Below are positions 21,299 to 33,222 of a stretch of 64,000 bases of DNA, one piece after another. Origin of the DNA: Neoechinorhynchus agilis (taxonomy: Eukaryota > Acanthocephala). Each line of letters opens with the position of its first letter. The first letter of the stretch is position 1. Made by a program: the position numbers and the translations under genes. The notes beneath the pieces are model-generated. The model had not been told where the DNA came from. It did not search any database and saw nothing but the letters and a program-made list of their open reading frames with translations. The stretch lies in assembly GCA_051530055.1 (NCBI GenBank), contig CM121341.1, forward strand, positions 14,632,001 through 14,696,000, given 5' to 3'.

Positions 21299-21560
21299 CT
21301 AGGAAAGAGGTTTAAGGTCGTTTAGAAAAATGTTAAAAAGAAGTGGTGACAGCACAGCACCTTGAGGTACGCCTTTGGTGAACGACAGGCTGATCATCGA
21401 GTAGATAGCTCGGCAGTGAATGTATTGTTTGCGATTGTGAAGACAAGATTCGGGCCATCGGATCTGCCACAAGTTGAGACCAAAATCGGAGCAGACCGCC
21501 AACGACGCACAGCCAAAGGGGACGAAATACGGCTGAAGGGAGGAAACTCACCCGCATGAT
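21299..21560 (-). mobile_element. CR1/Jockey-like LINE fragment with RT motif
   Basis: The minus strand reads SFTKGVPQGAVLSPLLFNIF, the RT block that precedes the catalytic Asp-Asp motif in non-LTR elements. Upstream residues (FGLNLWQIRWPES) resemble the fragment at 13240 in another frame, so this is the same family. A piece of the dispersed repeat with AAATACGGCTGAAGGGAGG follows at 21520-21560. Confidence 0.65.
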
Positions 21561-21736
21561 GGTTCAGGGTTTTAAACTTGATTTTATGCGCTTCCCTGAA
21601 CCGGATCGGCTATTCAGTGTGCTCAATCAAAATTATCAGCCGTGCAAAAGGCCGCACATATACCCCATCGGCATTTAAGATAAAAAATTCTAATGTAAAG
21701 TTTCTCCAAAATTGAAAATAGCCAATTACTCGCATA

Positions 21737-22409
21737 TCATTTTGCTCCTCCAAAGAACGATCCATTATCTCCACTGCCTGGAAATCCAGCATTGCTGAGA
21801 GCAGCAAACTGCCGTTCCTTTCTTCGCGAAGCATGTGGACCAAATCCACATAGTTTCTGAACATGTTGTCGGATTCCGATAATACAAATTAGATAAAAGA
21901 AAGCGAATGAGCATTCGCTAAAGTCAGTTCCCGGTAAGGATCGATGAGTTAAAGATTGAATAAGTTTTAATTTGGGTGTGAAGAGCCTCGTAATCGAGTT
22001 GTTCAAAAAGAGGCTCTTCACTTTTTATAGGAAGAAAAGGAAGTCGAGCCACGACTTTCCCTTGATATAGACGACTAAGACTTCCGAATAACACCATGAA
22101 TGTTAGACTCACTGCAAGCATTGATTTCATTCGAAGGCTCGTCATTTCTCGACTATTTGTTAAAAGACTTTGTTCATGGCGCTCCAACCGCTTCTGTCGT
22201 TTTCCCTGTGGTCCGTTTGGATCCGCTCCAGGTCCTGCGACGCTGGTCAGTTTTCGATGATGGCGATCCATTTCAGCACAGAGCCTTTTGTATCGATCAG
22301 TGCGATACACAAGAGCATAAGTAAGCAATTCGCCAGTCAACGATGCCACTGTCGCAACCAAAATGATAGCGAAAACATCCGGAATCGAAAATAGTAATTT
22401 TGACAGCAT
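21737..22409 (-). CDS. TMCO1: TMCO1-like ER calcium-load-activated channel protein
   Basis: TMCO1 is an ER membrane protein that works with the ribosome-translocon complex and is reported as a calcium-load-activated calcium channel. Matches in order: an N-terminal hydrophobic segment, ELLTYALVYRTDRYKRLCAE, a basic coiled-coil stretch, SLRMKSMLAVSLTFMVLFGS, YQGKVVARLPF, then in the next frame LTHRSLPGTDFSECSFAFFY and GIRQHVQKLCGFGP. The total of about 190 residues fits the family (188). The reading frame changes near 21978-22022, where a 12-bp inverted repeat GTGAAGAGCCTC with a 20-bp loop sits. Joining LPF to TPKL needs removal of about 55 nt, and no GT-AG intron of suitable phase exists. The gene is otherwise intronless, so it may be a damaged copy, carry a non-canonical intron, or contain an assembly error. 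Confidence 0.8.
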
Positions 22410-22689
22410 TATCGATCGAACGCGGAGGAAATCTGGCGTGATGATATGTTTTTTCTTCCGGATCGTCGAGCTATCAGGTCAAACGCTTTCTGCTCCCTGT
22501 AAAGATTTGATTTCGATTTTTATTCTATTCTTAAGAATTCGCTTGAGAGTTGTGGATGGGAGCATTAAAACTAACATAAATTTGTGGCGAGCATTTTTCA
22601 AAGCCAAAATTCCTTACATCCTGCTCTCCACATTGATCGGAATTTCCTGATTAAGTCTCCTTTTTTAATTTTTTGCTTTCCTTTTTTAA

Positions 22690-22870
22690 GCATACAGCCA
22701 AGCCGATATCTTGCATCAGAGAAGTGATTTAATCACTTGAATTCTGAAACGTACGGTTATGAGTTCCGTAAATCGCCGTTCGGATTCTCAGATATCACCA
22801 GAGGAGGTGGGACTCATCAGAAAGTTTCCTAAGTGATTCAATCACTTCTCCGTTGTAAGAGATCGGATTA
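22690..22870. repeat. Foldback copy of a dispersed repeat
   Basis: GAGAAGTGATTTAATCACTT on the left is answered by AAGTGATTCAATCACTTCTC on the right. The middle contains GGATTCTCAGATATCACC, similar to the arms of the element at 27386-27979. No coding capacity. The flanks contain no other gene; 22410-22690 upstream of TMCO1 holds nothing I recognise. Confidence 0.55.
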
Positions 22871-23099
22871 GTTATATACCTTATAAAAAAAATAAGCCAA
22901 GGAAGGGATGTCTTGCAAATGAAAAACACTGAATACTAACTTTATGCAACAATTCTTTTCAAGATAATCCGGATAAAATGTATTTCGTTGAAATATTTCA
23001 CGAGAAGGTTGTATGGTTCAGGTTCGCTGGATCGCTATTCCCGAAGTCGGGGCCGTGTGCCCGCTCGCCCCCTTCGTTGTGTAGCGTTTTCCTTGATTT

Positions 23100-23311
23100 T
23101 TAACAAGCTAAAAGTTTGTTACCTTCCGGCCTGAATAACAAGACGCCTTCCAAGGTTTTGCTCCTTTTTGCGTCCCATCAAAATCTGCACGATGTTGCAT
23201 AGTATCCTGGTGGTTGGTTATGGCGGATGAGCACTTAAAACGGCAACGGGCCTGTTTATGTTGGGCGATTTTCAATGCTCGTCGTCGTTTTTCCGATATA
23301 CATTTTCTCAC
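23100..23311 (-). mobile_element. Penelope-like GIY-YIG endonuclease remnant
   Basis: The minus strand reads LKIAQHKQARCRFKCSSAIT then NHQDTMQHRADFDGTQ. Penelope-like GIY-YIG domains have a similar R-x-EH...S-x-x-x-H-x-x-x-x-GH-x-F/I-D pattern near their C-terminus. The catalytic GIY and YIG motifs themselves are not visible. Just beyond it is a GC-rich patch (23030-23085) of unknown nature. The nearby plus frames at 23275-23656 have no recognisable product. Confidence 0.5.
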
Positions 23312-23639
23312 ACTTGGGAGGACTGTATTTCATGAACCCTGCCCCTGAGGTTGATCCCTTTATTGTTTTACAACTGAACTTCAGTATTCATAATCTAATG
23401 AATCAACTTATTATTTTCGTCGCTTGTGAAGTTCACTATTTCGAAGGAAACAAACTCTGCAGACGACGAAGATATCCTTTTATTTTCAATTCCTATGTTA
23501 CTCCCCCTCCGACGGAACATTATATTCATTTTTAACATGTTTTCTCGTATACAAACCATCACGCACACATCTTTACGTTTCTTCTACCAATCCGGAGTTT
23601 TCCGAAAAAAGGAGAGCTTTCCTCCTTTTGTAACTTTCA

Positions 23640-25068
23640 CTATTGTTCACGCATAGTTCTTCGACCGAATATCGGTCTCAAAGGGTCTTCTGAATAGTGC
23701 TGAAATTGCCCACTGCCACGGTTTCGTGCCCTATTGTATCCTCCGCCTCGTCTAAACGGCCTTTGTTCCAAATTACGTCCGATAAACCGCTGTTGTGGTG
23801 GCACATACAACGGTGGCGGTGCACCAGGAGCGCCATAGGCAATCATTGGCGGCTGTTGGCCGGTGCTTATGAGCAAGCCGGATGGGGTCGGTAACAATTG
23901 GTATCCTGTCGGCATATAGATTCCTTCCATGCTTCGTGCTTCCAGATACTGCAATTGGGTCAACACGACCTGCTTGATTGAATCTTGCTCGATAGATTCC
24001 TGCGCTCCGTTTGTTGGATGGTCTTGTAGAATATTCTCATTGGGCGCTATATACGGTCGTATAAGATAAACGAGCTGTATGAGAGGTTCAAATGGAATTT
24101 GAAGATCTCTGATGTTGATATGTCTTAAAGCGTCGCTTAATTTATTAACATAATTGTAGATGACTTCGTGATCAGGATAAACACCAAGATTAAAGTTTCG
24201 CGACATTACAAGAAGAATGGCAAGTCTTAGAAGAGTTGTTAGACCGAACCGACTTTTACAAGCGACTACAAATTCTTGCATGTCAGTGTTGGTAAGGTCT
24301 GTTGCTAATCCAGCAAGTAATAACGACGTTTGACTTAAGAGACTGGCTTTTAGGCTGATGAATGAGCGTGGTTAGGTAAAAACGTTCATGCAAGAGCTGT
24401 ACGAGGTTATAAGTGGCAAGATCGAGGGGCTCTGTGTGTTTGGTGTGAAGCAGTACTAAATACAAAAATCGGCCAAAGTTCACGGTCGACGAGTACTCTT
24501 TTGTCGCCAAGGAAATCATCATCCCAACTAGACGCCTTCCTTTCTTTTCGGCCAATATAGCCTTGAGCTCCGGCATTTTGAGGAAATACTCAACAACTTC
24601 ACAGGGATCAGGGACGTTAGGACTCGGTTGTATCCGAGTTTGGATGTTAACACACCACGTATACAAATTCTCAATTCTGACCAGGACTGCATGCCTCGTG
24701 CCTACTTTGGTCTCCTCGGATGGCTGCAAAGCGCTGGGATCGGGCCAGATCCTAACTCGAGGAAATCTGAACGTGGCACCACGGAAAGGACTCAACTGTT
24801 GATGTTGGGGAACCTGTGGCGGTGGTCGTTGATCTGATGGAACTACATTATAAAGTCGGACTTGCTGACCTCGTCTGTATGAGTATAAGCGATAGTATAA
24901 GTCCTCGGATAGAGGATCGTTTGTGGCTATCAAAAGAAGCTGGATCCGTTCAAGGAAAGCGATGTCACTTGCATCCATCGACAAATCGCCTACGTCTGTT
25001 CCATCCGAGGAAACCGTCCTTTGAGATGAGTCGGGCGATGCCACCTCATCGGTTTGAGCCGGAGGCAT
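23640..25068 (-). CDS. Pat1-like mRNA decay factor
   Basis: Pat1/PATL1 proteins bridge the decapping machinery, Lsm1-7 and P-bodies. The N-terminal half carries the diagnostic block SDIAFLERIQLLLIATNDPL followed by SEDLYYRLYSYRRG (in the family, a KIQ...DPY..DYYY motif). Then comes VLVRIENLYTWCV and ILAEKKGRRLVGMM, matching the helical C-terminal domain. The second exon holds DMQEFVVACKSRFGLTTLLR and ends in a Gln/Pro/Arg/Gly-rich tail. The frames join well across a GT-AG intron of about 37 nt near 24350-24390 containing CTAACC. The ATG at 25068 directly follows a CCTTTAAG acceptor. The Asp/Glu-rich DDX6-binding N-terminus of other Pat1 proteins is not visible, so the protein (about 470 residues) is shorter than vertebrate PATL1 (about 770). 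Confidence 0.7.
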
Positions 25069-25069
25069 C

Positions 25070-26679
25070 TTAAAGGCTGCGCTTTCTTAAGCGGACAATG
25101 TCCACTTGTTTCTCCCTCTCGCTAGGATGTGAATGAAGAGTACGACTGTCTTTAATGAGACGGTGGCGACATGGAGCGCGACTCTTGCGATGTGGAAAAG
25201 TAGAGGGCGGTGGAGGAAAAGCACGATGGAGCACGCCACTACCAAAGGCGTACACATGGGAGGGAGGGGAGACAACTATAGCAAGACGCGACGAAAGCAA
25301 GTCTTGGGAGGAAATGAAGACAAGCGGAATGGCGTCATAGACAAGGTTGTGAGAAATAGTGGAATGACGGCGAAACGAACCGCTGACAGATTATCTTCAA
25401 CAAATATAGATTTGTCGATTGGCGACGAAAAACATTTTCATTTAAATTGAGTATAATTCTTAAAGCGTATACGATTATCGATGATCTCTCATCATCTAGA
25501 CGGTCAGTATTTGTAAACACTTTTAATGCCTGTCGGTTACGACTGCGTGTACTTATCCGTGAGTATTTGTTGTTTCCTTGTCCAGTCACTCTCTCTCTAT
25601 ACGAGCTGCAAGCTGGCATTGGATCTGTTCATTTTCTTTACGCTAAGCAATTGTTAAAAATGGTGAAACCCAAAGCATTTGCGGAATTGCTTTTTGGTAA
25701 AACGCTATCTTGCCACACAATCAGCGCCGCGACAACTTGAACGATCCAATTGATGGATGAGCAGTTTGGATTTTACTCGTCGATTATGATCAAAAGACGA
25801 CTTTTGTTTCTAATTATAAGCAAATATGGCAGGCTAAAGCGTGTGTCTTAAATTCGTATTCAAAATTCCTACTGTTGATTCCTCTTAAATGTGTAGATCA
25901 TGAGCACATAAATTCCGCAATATGCATTTCCATCTCGAAATTCATATTTTCTCAGTTTTTTTGGAGTTGTAATTTATTAGAGTGCGAAAGTGGTAATTGA
26001 TTTTAGCCCGAGTAAATCCGTGACTTTTATTCGTATTTTGCGAAAAAATCCTAAGGCATTTTTCGCGGTTGTCTCGTCCATCGATCATCTCCTTTTTTCT
26101 TGCATATAAGTGTCTTTCGATTACTTGGAGCTCCGGGAACCACTGATACTTTTGTTAGCTTTAATTCAGCAAATGAGATAGGTTTGTCATACAAGACGGC
26201 TTACATAAACCGTCTTACATATCTGTTTTCCATGAGATTGATTCATGAACGTAAATACAAGAACTATTTTATATTAAAAACGAAAGTTTTGTATTTCACT
26301 TACATAACAACCAAACGAATACCATTGCTTTCATTGTTCTCGAAGTACTAACAAGTCGCACACGCTTTTAAATTATTTTTGTGTTGCCAAGGTTTCAATG
26401 ACAATTTATTTACAAAGGTGAAACACAATTATGACGAAGAAATCGTAACTCTTATTTGACTTATTTTAAGACTTTTCTCCTTATTTTTAAACGCGGATTT
26501 CTTTAACTTAGCTGCACGGTTATATATATTATTAATCACAATATTATTTTAAAGTAGAACGATTTTTATTGAGATTAGAAAGTTCGAAATATTTCGCCTC
26601 CTTTCTTGAGAGTACGCAATGATGCTTTTAATAGATTGATCTCACAAGGAAACTCATATATTTTTTACCAAACCACCAG
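25070..26679. other. Intergenic region without recognised gene
   Basis: Frames of 75-105 codons occur on both strands at 25070-25740, but they overlap each other and match nothing. From 25740 to 26680 the sequence is AT-rich without coding signs. Promoter elements for the flanking genes may lie here but are not distinctive. Confidence 0.3.
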
Positions 26680-29595
26680 TCAATATTCTGTCAAAAAAAC
26701 TCCTCTGAAATTGTGAATGCATTGATTCTTGAGCGAAACACAAAAGTTCCTTGGGATGAATAAACGGTGCCTTACATCCACATAAAGGCATAATATTGCG
26801 CCAATGAGCATTCCCGAGTTTGTTGCCATTCCGAAAAACACCATTGTTAGTCTGGACTCTCTACTTTCTCGAAGAACGGCTCCTACGCATGTCCGAGCGT
26901 AGCATATAGATAGATCAGCAAACAAAAAATTTAATACCTAGTTTGAAGATATTTTTAGTTTAGTTATGGAAATATATCAACGAAATACCATAATCACTTT
27001 GCCCGTAAGATTATCGACCATTGGTGGACATGGGCTATATACGGCGCATAGGATTATGTAGCAACACGATAAGCTCGAAATCATCATCGAAGTCCAAATT
27101 TCTCTCGAAGTTCGAATAGTGTAAAACGAAGGTAAGACGTATGAACCAATCCTCAGTATGTTAACTAAAAAACGCTTTAGAAGGACAAATGGTGATCGTT
27201 TCAGGAATAATTCCCAATCAGATGGGTTTTAAATCTTATACCGAAAATCGACAACGACGAGCATATAACCATCTAAAATTTGATTGATTAATTGGAGCGA
27301 AATATTTCGCTTGTCTTTCACATGTTAAAAGTAATCATTGTTTCTTTTAACATCGTATGCGTGGCTCATCCGGTTGCGATTTTAACGAGTTATGTAAGAT
27401 GAGGGTTTTTACCATACACGGCTGAATTATGGGCTACCGATTTGATCAGAGAAGCGCTCATCTACGCTCAATGTCATGACCGTACAGTTATACGTTTGTA
27501 CATCTCTGTCCGGATCCTCAGATGCCTCCCGAGGAAACGGGACTAATCAGTGAGTTAACTTCCCCTTTAGGTTAATAGTCATCGGCGATCGTGGATTCGA
27601 ACTCGATCACCCAAACTGGTTTTTGGACCTCCAATCGGCTGAAACCACTTCGGTACAACTTCGGAATGTGCAAACTTCGCCTGATATCAGCTTTTCGCCG
27701 AGGGGTTTTAGCAGACTGGGCTCCTAATGCCAGTTTGGGTGAAAGAGTTCGAATCCACGATCGCCGATGACTCATAACCAAAAAAGACGAAATACCGCTG
27801 AAGGGAAGAGGAAACTCACTGATTAGTCCCGTTTCCTCGGGAGGCATCTGAGGATCCGGAACCCATGACCGTATGGTCATTGGCATTGAGCGCAGACCAG
27901 TGTTTCCCTGACCAAATCGGTAGGCTGTGTGCCCATAATTCTGCCGTATATGGTAAAAACCCTCATCTTACATAACTCGTTAATTATTGTTTTTACGAAA
28001 GTGCAAAAGAAAGAGGAAATTCATTGCTCCTTTTAATCAGTTAAATAGAAAGAATAAACACTTCTTTTATAATCTAGCGAATAGAAGATTCGTATTTGTC
28101 GAAAACGTCATTCACCTAAAAAATTAAAGTTTCTTAGCGTTTTTAAGTACTCAATAGAAATTACTTAGATGGTTTTCGGGGTTCGACATCTAAATAATGT
28201 ATTAAATTTGAAAAATTTCGCTGATGCGTAACTAGCTAAACATAGTCTTGATAGTAATGTTCTACTTAATTCTAGCATATTTTTAGGATACAAATAACTA
28301 ATATTGGCAACTAAAATTTATTCTTACCGAGAATAATAACGAAGTTAGCCAAGGAGTATCCATATGGAAGCACTGCGTAGGTGAAAATCGAAGCAACGAT
28401 TCCCCATAAGAAAAAAGAAGTGACAAATGTATGTGCCATCAGAAGCCAATAAAATCGACGTTCGATTCTGATTTCATAGGGCAAACAATGAGCGCTTTTT
28501 GTGCCTAAAAGACTTGTTTTTCTGGACAGCAGTTCACCATTTTTAAGTTTCATGGTTTTCATCGAAGGTGATAATTCCAGCACGAGTAACGAAATCAGTG
28601 AGATTACAAGCGAAGAACAGAGAACATTGAAATAAGTGCTGACACTGAATGCTGGTTCAGAGAATTTTTCTTCTACAAGTGTCTGATTTAATTGAATTTT
28701 TCCGATTGCTTGAATTGGAATTTCAGATCCATTAGAAATGCATATGGGTGATGAACCTCCTTGAAATATTTTCAATATTCCTGGAATGAGTCCTGCCATT
28801 CCCTCCGCAACGAACATTGCTCTCAGATATTCCGGTGGATACTGATTCATGTATGGAAAGAAAACTAACGACGACGAATTATCAGTAATTCCTAAGAGAA
28901 CTACTAATATCAAAAAGGGTAGACTGATCATTTTTTTGCCAATCGTTATTGGGTGATTCCAATAAAAGCTCATCATAAACAGACAAATTAATCCAATAGT
29001 TCTTAACCCTTTCAAGGAGAATTTTTCCAAATAAAGTAGAAAGTGTCAATAATTCAAAGATTAATAGGACAATTTAGAGTCATTTAATGAACTGGGAATG
29101 ATGTGCTAAATGTTTTGCTGATTAGTTCAAATAACTATTCAGAATTAATTCTTGAAAAAATTAAAATTCAAGCAAAATATCTTGAATATAAGTGATTTTA
29201 TTATTACGGTATCTAAAGCTTAAGATAAAAACCATTCTTCAATTTTATCGACCGATTTAATCTTCAAAGATTCAAGATGGACAAAGAAAGAGCTATTGGT
29301 ATACTCCAGTGAGTAAAATTACACAAGATGCAACGCTCTCCTTCATGTACTCCGGACGAAACACATAGACTAAAAGTATTATTAAAGGCGCAATGAACGG
29401 TACTTGCGTTGCCATTGTTATATAGACGGGCAGACTCCAACCTTCGGGGACGTGGGGCACCATGAGTGGTACTTGCGTTTCAACTCCCATGAGGTCGATC
29501 CACGATCCCCACGAGAAGGTAACGATTAGAACGAAGAGTGTCACTCGTTTACAGATCGAGGCTTGTGGTGGTTCTTGTCGTTTTCCTGGCGGCAT
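26680..29595 (-). CDS. SLC52-type riboflavin transporter
   Basis: SLC52 (RFVT) proteins move riboflavin across the plasma membrane. Exon 1 (29595 to about 29288) gives VTFSWGSWIDLMGVETQVPL and VPEGWSLPVYI, the first helices. Exon 2 (about 29060-28329, donor CTCG/GTAAGA) encodes several helices, including LVVLLGITDNSSSLVFFPYM, a predicted loop with an NGS site, and ERRFYWLLMAHTFVTSFFLW. A small exon near 27173-26992 encodes CCYIILCAVYSPCPPMVDN, and the last exon (26941-26680) encodes ARTCVGAVLRESRESRLTMV, both close to the family's C-terminal end. The intron between exons 2 and 3 is unusually long (about 1.15 kb) because a 594-bp foldback element lies in it. Other introns are around 50-230 nt. 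Confidence 0.85.
27386..27979. mobile_element. Large foldback element flanked by TTAA
   Basis: Arms of about 240 bp (27386-27625 and about 27742-27979) are near-perfect reverse complements starting CGAGTTATGTAAGATGAGGG. TTAA flanks both ends (27382-27385 and 27980-27983), consistent with a TTAA target duplication, although TTAA is itself palindromic. The inner arms carry GAGTTCGAATCCACG, which resembles a tRNA B-box. Partial copies occur at 18076-18150, 22690-22870, 21520-21560 and 58180-58262. It has no ORF of its own. It lies inside an SLC52 intron. Confidence 0.75.
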
Positions 29596-31024
29596 GTTAT
29601 CCGGGAGTTCGTTTTAACGCAAAGTTTTTAGTACTTTATCTTATTGAGTCATACACGAAACGGCATTTGCTCTTTCGTAAAGCTCACCATTTAACGTCAA
29701 TTGGACTTTGGATTTCAATTTGAAAGAGATTGGTTGAGCGGCATTTTGAGGTACATTTAAGATGTATTGTGGATGGCCGGTATCTTATTTTAGACCAAGG
29801 TGAATATTTTTTCTAAAAAACTGGTCCTTATAAGAGTTGTTTTTGCGTGAGATTAAAATATTTTCCAAAAATGTCTGTAGTGTTAAAAATAAACCATCAA
29901 GTCACAGTGATTCTGTGTGATCACGTATAAAAAAAGTTAAAATAGTTGTTGCCGAATACAAACAGTTGATAACAAAAAAAGGATGAAATCTAAAAGTTCT
30001 ACTTTTAAGGTTTTGTGCTGAATTTACAAAGTATATTTGCACTCAGGTAGATTACCAATAGTTTAAATTCCGCGAAGAAGCGAAATGTTATTAAGACTGA
30101 TCTACTGGACAAATTAGCTTAGAAATTTTGGTAAAACTCTTTCAAAAATATGGATTAACAAGCTTTAAAATTATTTTTTACTGACACGATGTTTGTTTGG
30201 GCCTGCATAAAAATAAACTTCATCATTGTTTTTCTTTTTGTTTTGAACTTCAAATTATTCGTTTGTTAGCGATTTTGCTTAAAAGAGGAAATATAGATGT
30301 GTAGTGTCAATTAAAATTTTTGCCGTGCAATGTATTTTTATCCGAATTCCACGTTTATTTGTTTTCTCGTTAAACTTTAGTTAAGCAGTGTGTCTCTCAA
30401 CAACGATATGCGTTTAAATGCATGAAAAATAGGGAATATTCGATTATTGACGAATAAACATATTTGTGTTAAAAGATAAGGTATTCTATCAAAAGTATCA
30501 AGAGGCAGTTTATCTAAAGCTTAGACGTTCAATGTACAGATTAGGCGGCTTACAATGAACGGGCGTCCTTGAACAAGGGAACAAAAATCGTACTTTTCAA
30601 GGATCAACTTGGTATTTTGGCCACAAATATAAAAACAATATTTATGCTACAGATATTATGTAAGGCAGCAGAACCATAAGGTCAGCAGAAAGATCATCAC
30701 GATCTTCAATGCATGTCCAGATTTATAATACGAAAGGTGGAGGGTTCACTTAAGCGACACGCCATTTGAGCATTCCTCGAGGGCATATGATTAGATGTAA
30801 AAGCAGGTCACCAATGGCGTAGAAAGACAATCCTCGAAAGCGATGGAGCATTAGGGAAAGGGTGTAACTCCACCTTGGTATGTTCATCATCATCCTTGAA
30901 ACCCAAGAACGCGAAAGCGTTCGATTGCTCGCACACACAAGCTTCCATTTTCGATAAAGTGTGATGACAACGGTTCATTTATGGCTCGGGAGGATCGAGA
31001 ACTTAATGCATATCCTTGACAATT
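29596..31024. other. Intergenic region between SLC52 and TRIM-NHL genes
   Basis: The two genes are divergent, so both promoters should lie here. The sequence is AT-rich with no convincing frame. A less AT-rich stretch at 30720-30960 just before the TRIM-NHL gene may be its upstream regulatory region or leader, but I see no specific element. Confidence 0.3.
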
Positions 31025-33173
31025 ATGTGCGTGCTGGCGGGGCGACGCTTAAATGATATTCTTGCAGCAGTGTTCGATGAGACATTCTTATTCTCTCTTA
31101 TACCTTCATACACACCATCAGAAGTATATATGCTCCATCCAGAAGACGGTTCGGACATTTTAGTTATGGACGATGGAGTTGTTGGTGAGCTTGGTTATGA
31201 AGATCAGGACGAAGATGACACTGGATTTGATTTGCTTCTTCGTTGTCCAGTTTGTCTTGATCAATACTGTGACCCACGCATGCTTCCATGCCAACATTCG
31301 TTCTGTCGATCTTGTCTTGAGAAGATCTCTGATGATAGATGGGGTCGGTGTCCGGTTTGTCGACAACTTTTCAGAGTTCCTTGCACAGCGGGTGTAGCTG
31401 GACTTGATATAAATCGGACTATTGTTGGACTTATCGAGAGTTCGGCTAAACGGAATGCGGCCCTAATGAAAAAATGCGAAGGCGGTAGACGGAGAAAGAC
31501 GGAATCGAACACCAGTTGTATTTCTTTAGAAGCTCGTTGTTCAGAATGCAGACAAGATCATATGAAACTAAGAGCTTGTGTTCATTGCAAAGATGCACTT
31601 TGTCATCATTGTAGACGGCATCATTATGATCAACTCAGTTCTTACTTGAAAATTAAACTCAGCGAAGTACAATACGAAATATCGTCTCTGATTGATTTCA
31701 ACACTTGCTCTATCGAGCGAAATGAAGCTGGAATCGACAGTTGCGAAGTTATTTCAAAGGAAATAAAAAACAAAGTCGATCTGATCGAGCAGTGTATTAA
31801 TCAACAAAAAGATATTCTTCTATTGCAACTCAAAAATATACGACAAGAAAAACAAAAGTCCGGTTTTAGTGTTGTTGCTTTTAAGTTTTTAAAAACCAAA
31901 ATTTAGGGTCATTGTGGATTCAAGACAGCAACTCAAGGAACTCGAAGGTATAAAGGAGTTTTGCGAATCATCAAAAGGATATCTTTTGAGGTGATCTATT
32001 TTCTATTTTTTCAATGCTCGATATTACTCAAATAGAGCGGATGAAACGGACGAGGAGGTCATTAGCATTGTCAGACGATGTGAAGATTGTGTCATTAGGA
32101 CAAAGAAGATGAACAAAACAGGAAATATTGATGTGGACAAATGCCGACTTCAACCCAACGATACGGTATGATTAAAAAATTCGTTTTCACACGTCCGCCT
32201 CACACACCTTTTAAAAAAGCTCCACTTTTATGACAAACCAATCGATTTCGATGACCTATTTCTCGGATTTCTTCACACCCATATTCCATCGGCAATCGAT
32301 AGACCCAGTCCCCCGTCACCCAAAACGCTCAAAACTGTCGTTCAATCACTTACTAACAGTTCCGTAAATTTATCATTCACACCATTTGGTCTCGCGTTAA
32401 CCCGATCTTGCTTATTCATTGTCGATTCCCAATACAATCGAATTCATCAATGGTCACATACACGCGATTGTCGGACTTCCACCAAGTTTTATCGTCTCAA
32501 TACTCTTGAACATCCATTACTTAACCAACCGTTCGGTATTCATATCACTGGTCATCGTTTATACGTCCTTGATTGTAGTCACAGGCAACCTATAAAGATT
32601 TTCGATCATTCAATGAGGTTCATAAGTGCTTTTACATCAAATGAGCATAAACTAAAACGCCCCGTTTCGATATGTGCTGATGAAAAAACAAACGAACTCT
32701 TCATTCTGGATGCAGGACAACATTGTGTATTTGTTTATGACCTCAATAGCTATAGTGCTGAACCAAAACATCATTGGGGATCTCTTGGAACAGGACCAGG
32801 TCAATTCAAGTGCCCCTCGTCTATTCGTCTGATGGTGACTTGTGGCAGCCTCATTGTTTCGGACTATGGTAACCAACGAGTGCAAGTGTTTACGAGCGCC
32901 GGAGATGCCCTCCTTAGTTTTCAGACGACTGAAAGACCAATTGGTACTCTTATGGCGGACGATACTATTTATGTCCTCTCGAGACGAGGGATTGATTGCT
33001 ATGGAACCAATGGAAAACTTCTTTCAAGTGTTACAGTCAAACGCTATTGTTTCGCAGGGTCAGTTTGCGCTTGGGACTTTGTACAAGTGGAACCGAATAC
33101 GTTCGTAGTGTCCGACACTGTCTCACAAAAACTAAGAATTTTGAAATTCCCAGTGAAGCAAAACGGAATTTAA
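31025..33173 (+). CDS. TRIM-NHL protein (RING, B-box, coiled coil, NHL)
   Basis: TRIM-NHL proteins are E3 ubiquitin ligases and often RNA-binding repressors in development. A C3HC4 RING (CPVCLDQYCDPRMLPCQHSF, then SCLEK and CPVCRQLF) lies at about residues 75-115. A B-box (CSECRQDHMKLRACVHCKDA) is at about 175-205 and a coiled coil at about 210-300. A C-terminal NHL-type propeller follows, with GTGPGQFKCPSSI, SLIVSDYGNQRVQVF and RPIGTLMADDTIYVLSRRGI. Exons 31025-31857, 31907-31990, 32036-32165 and 32220-33173 join in frame (2001 nt, 666 residues) with introns of 49, 45 and 54 nt. An inner ATG near 31130, just after a CACCATCAG acceptor, could be the real start. Closest relatives are probably the NHL-1/TRIM2/3/32 group. 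Confidence 0.85.
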
Positions 33174-33222
33174 TTTATTAAATTATATGTTTGACTTTCT
33201 CATAAACAATGAAAAACTAAAT

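Noticed and set aside
21610-21864. Minus-strand 84-codon frame (MFRNYVDLVHMLREERNGSL)
   Set aside because: Overlaps the C-terminal TMCO1 frame, which has family support. This frame has none.
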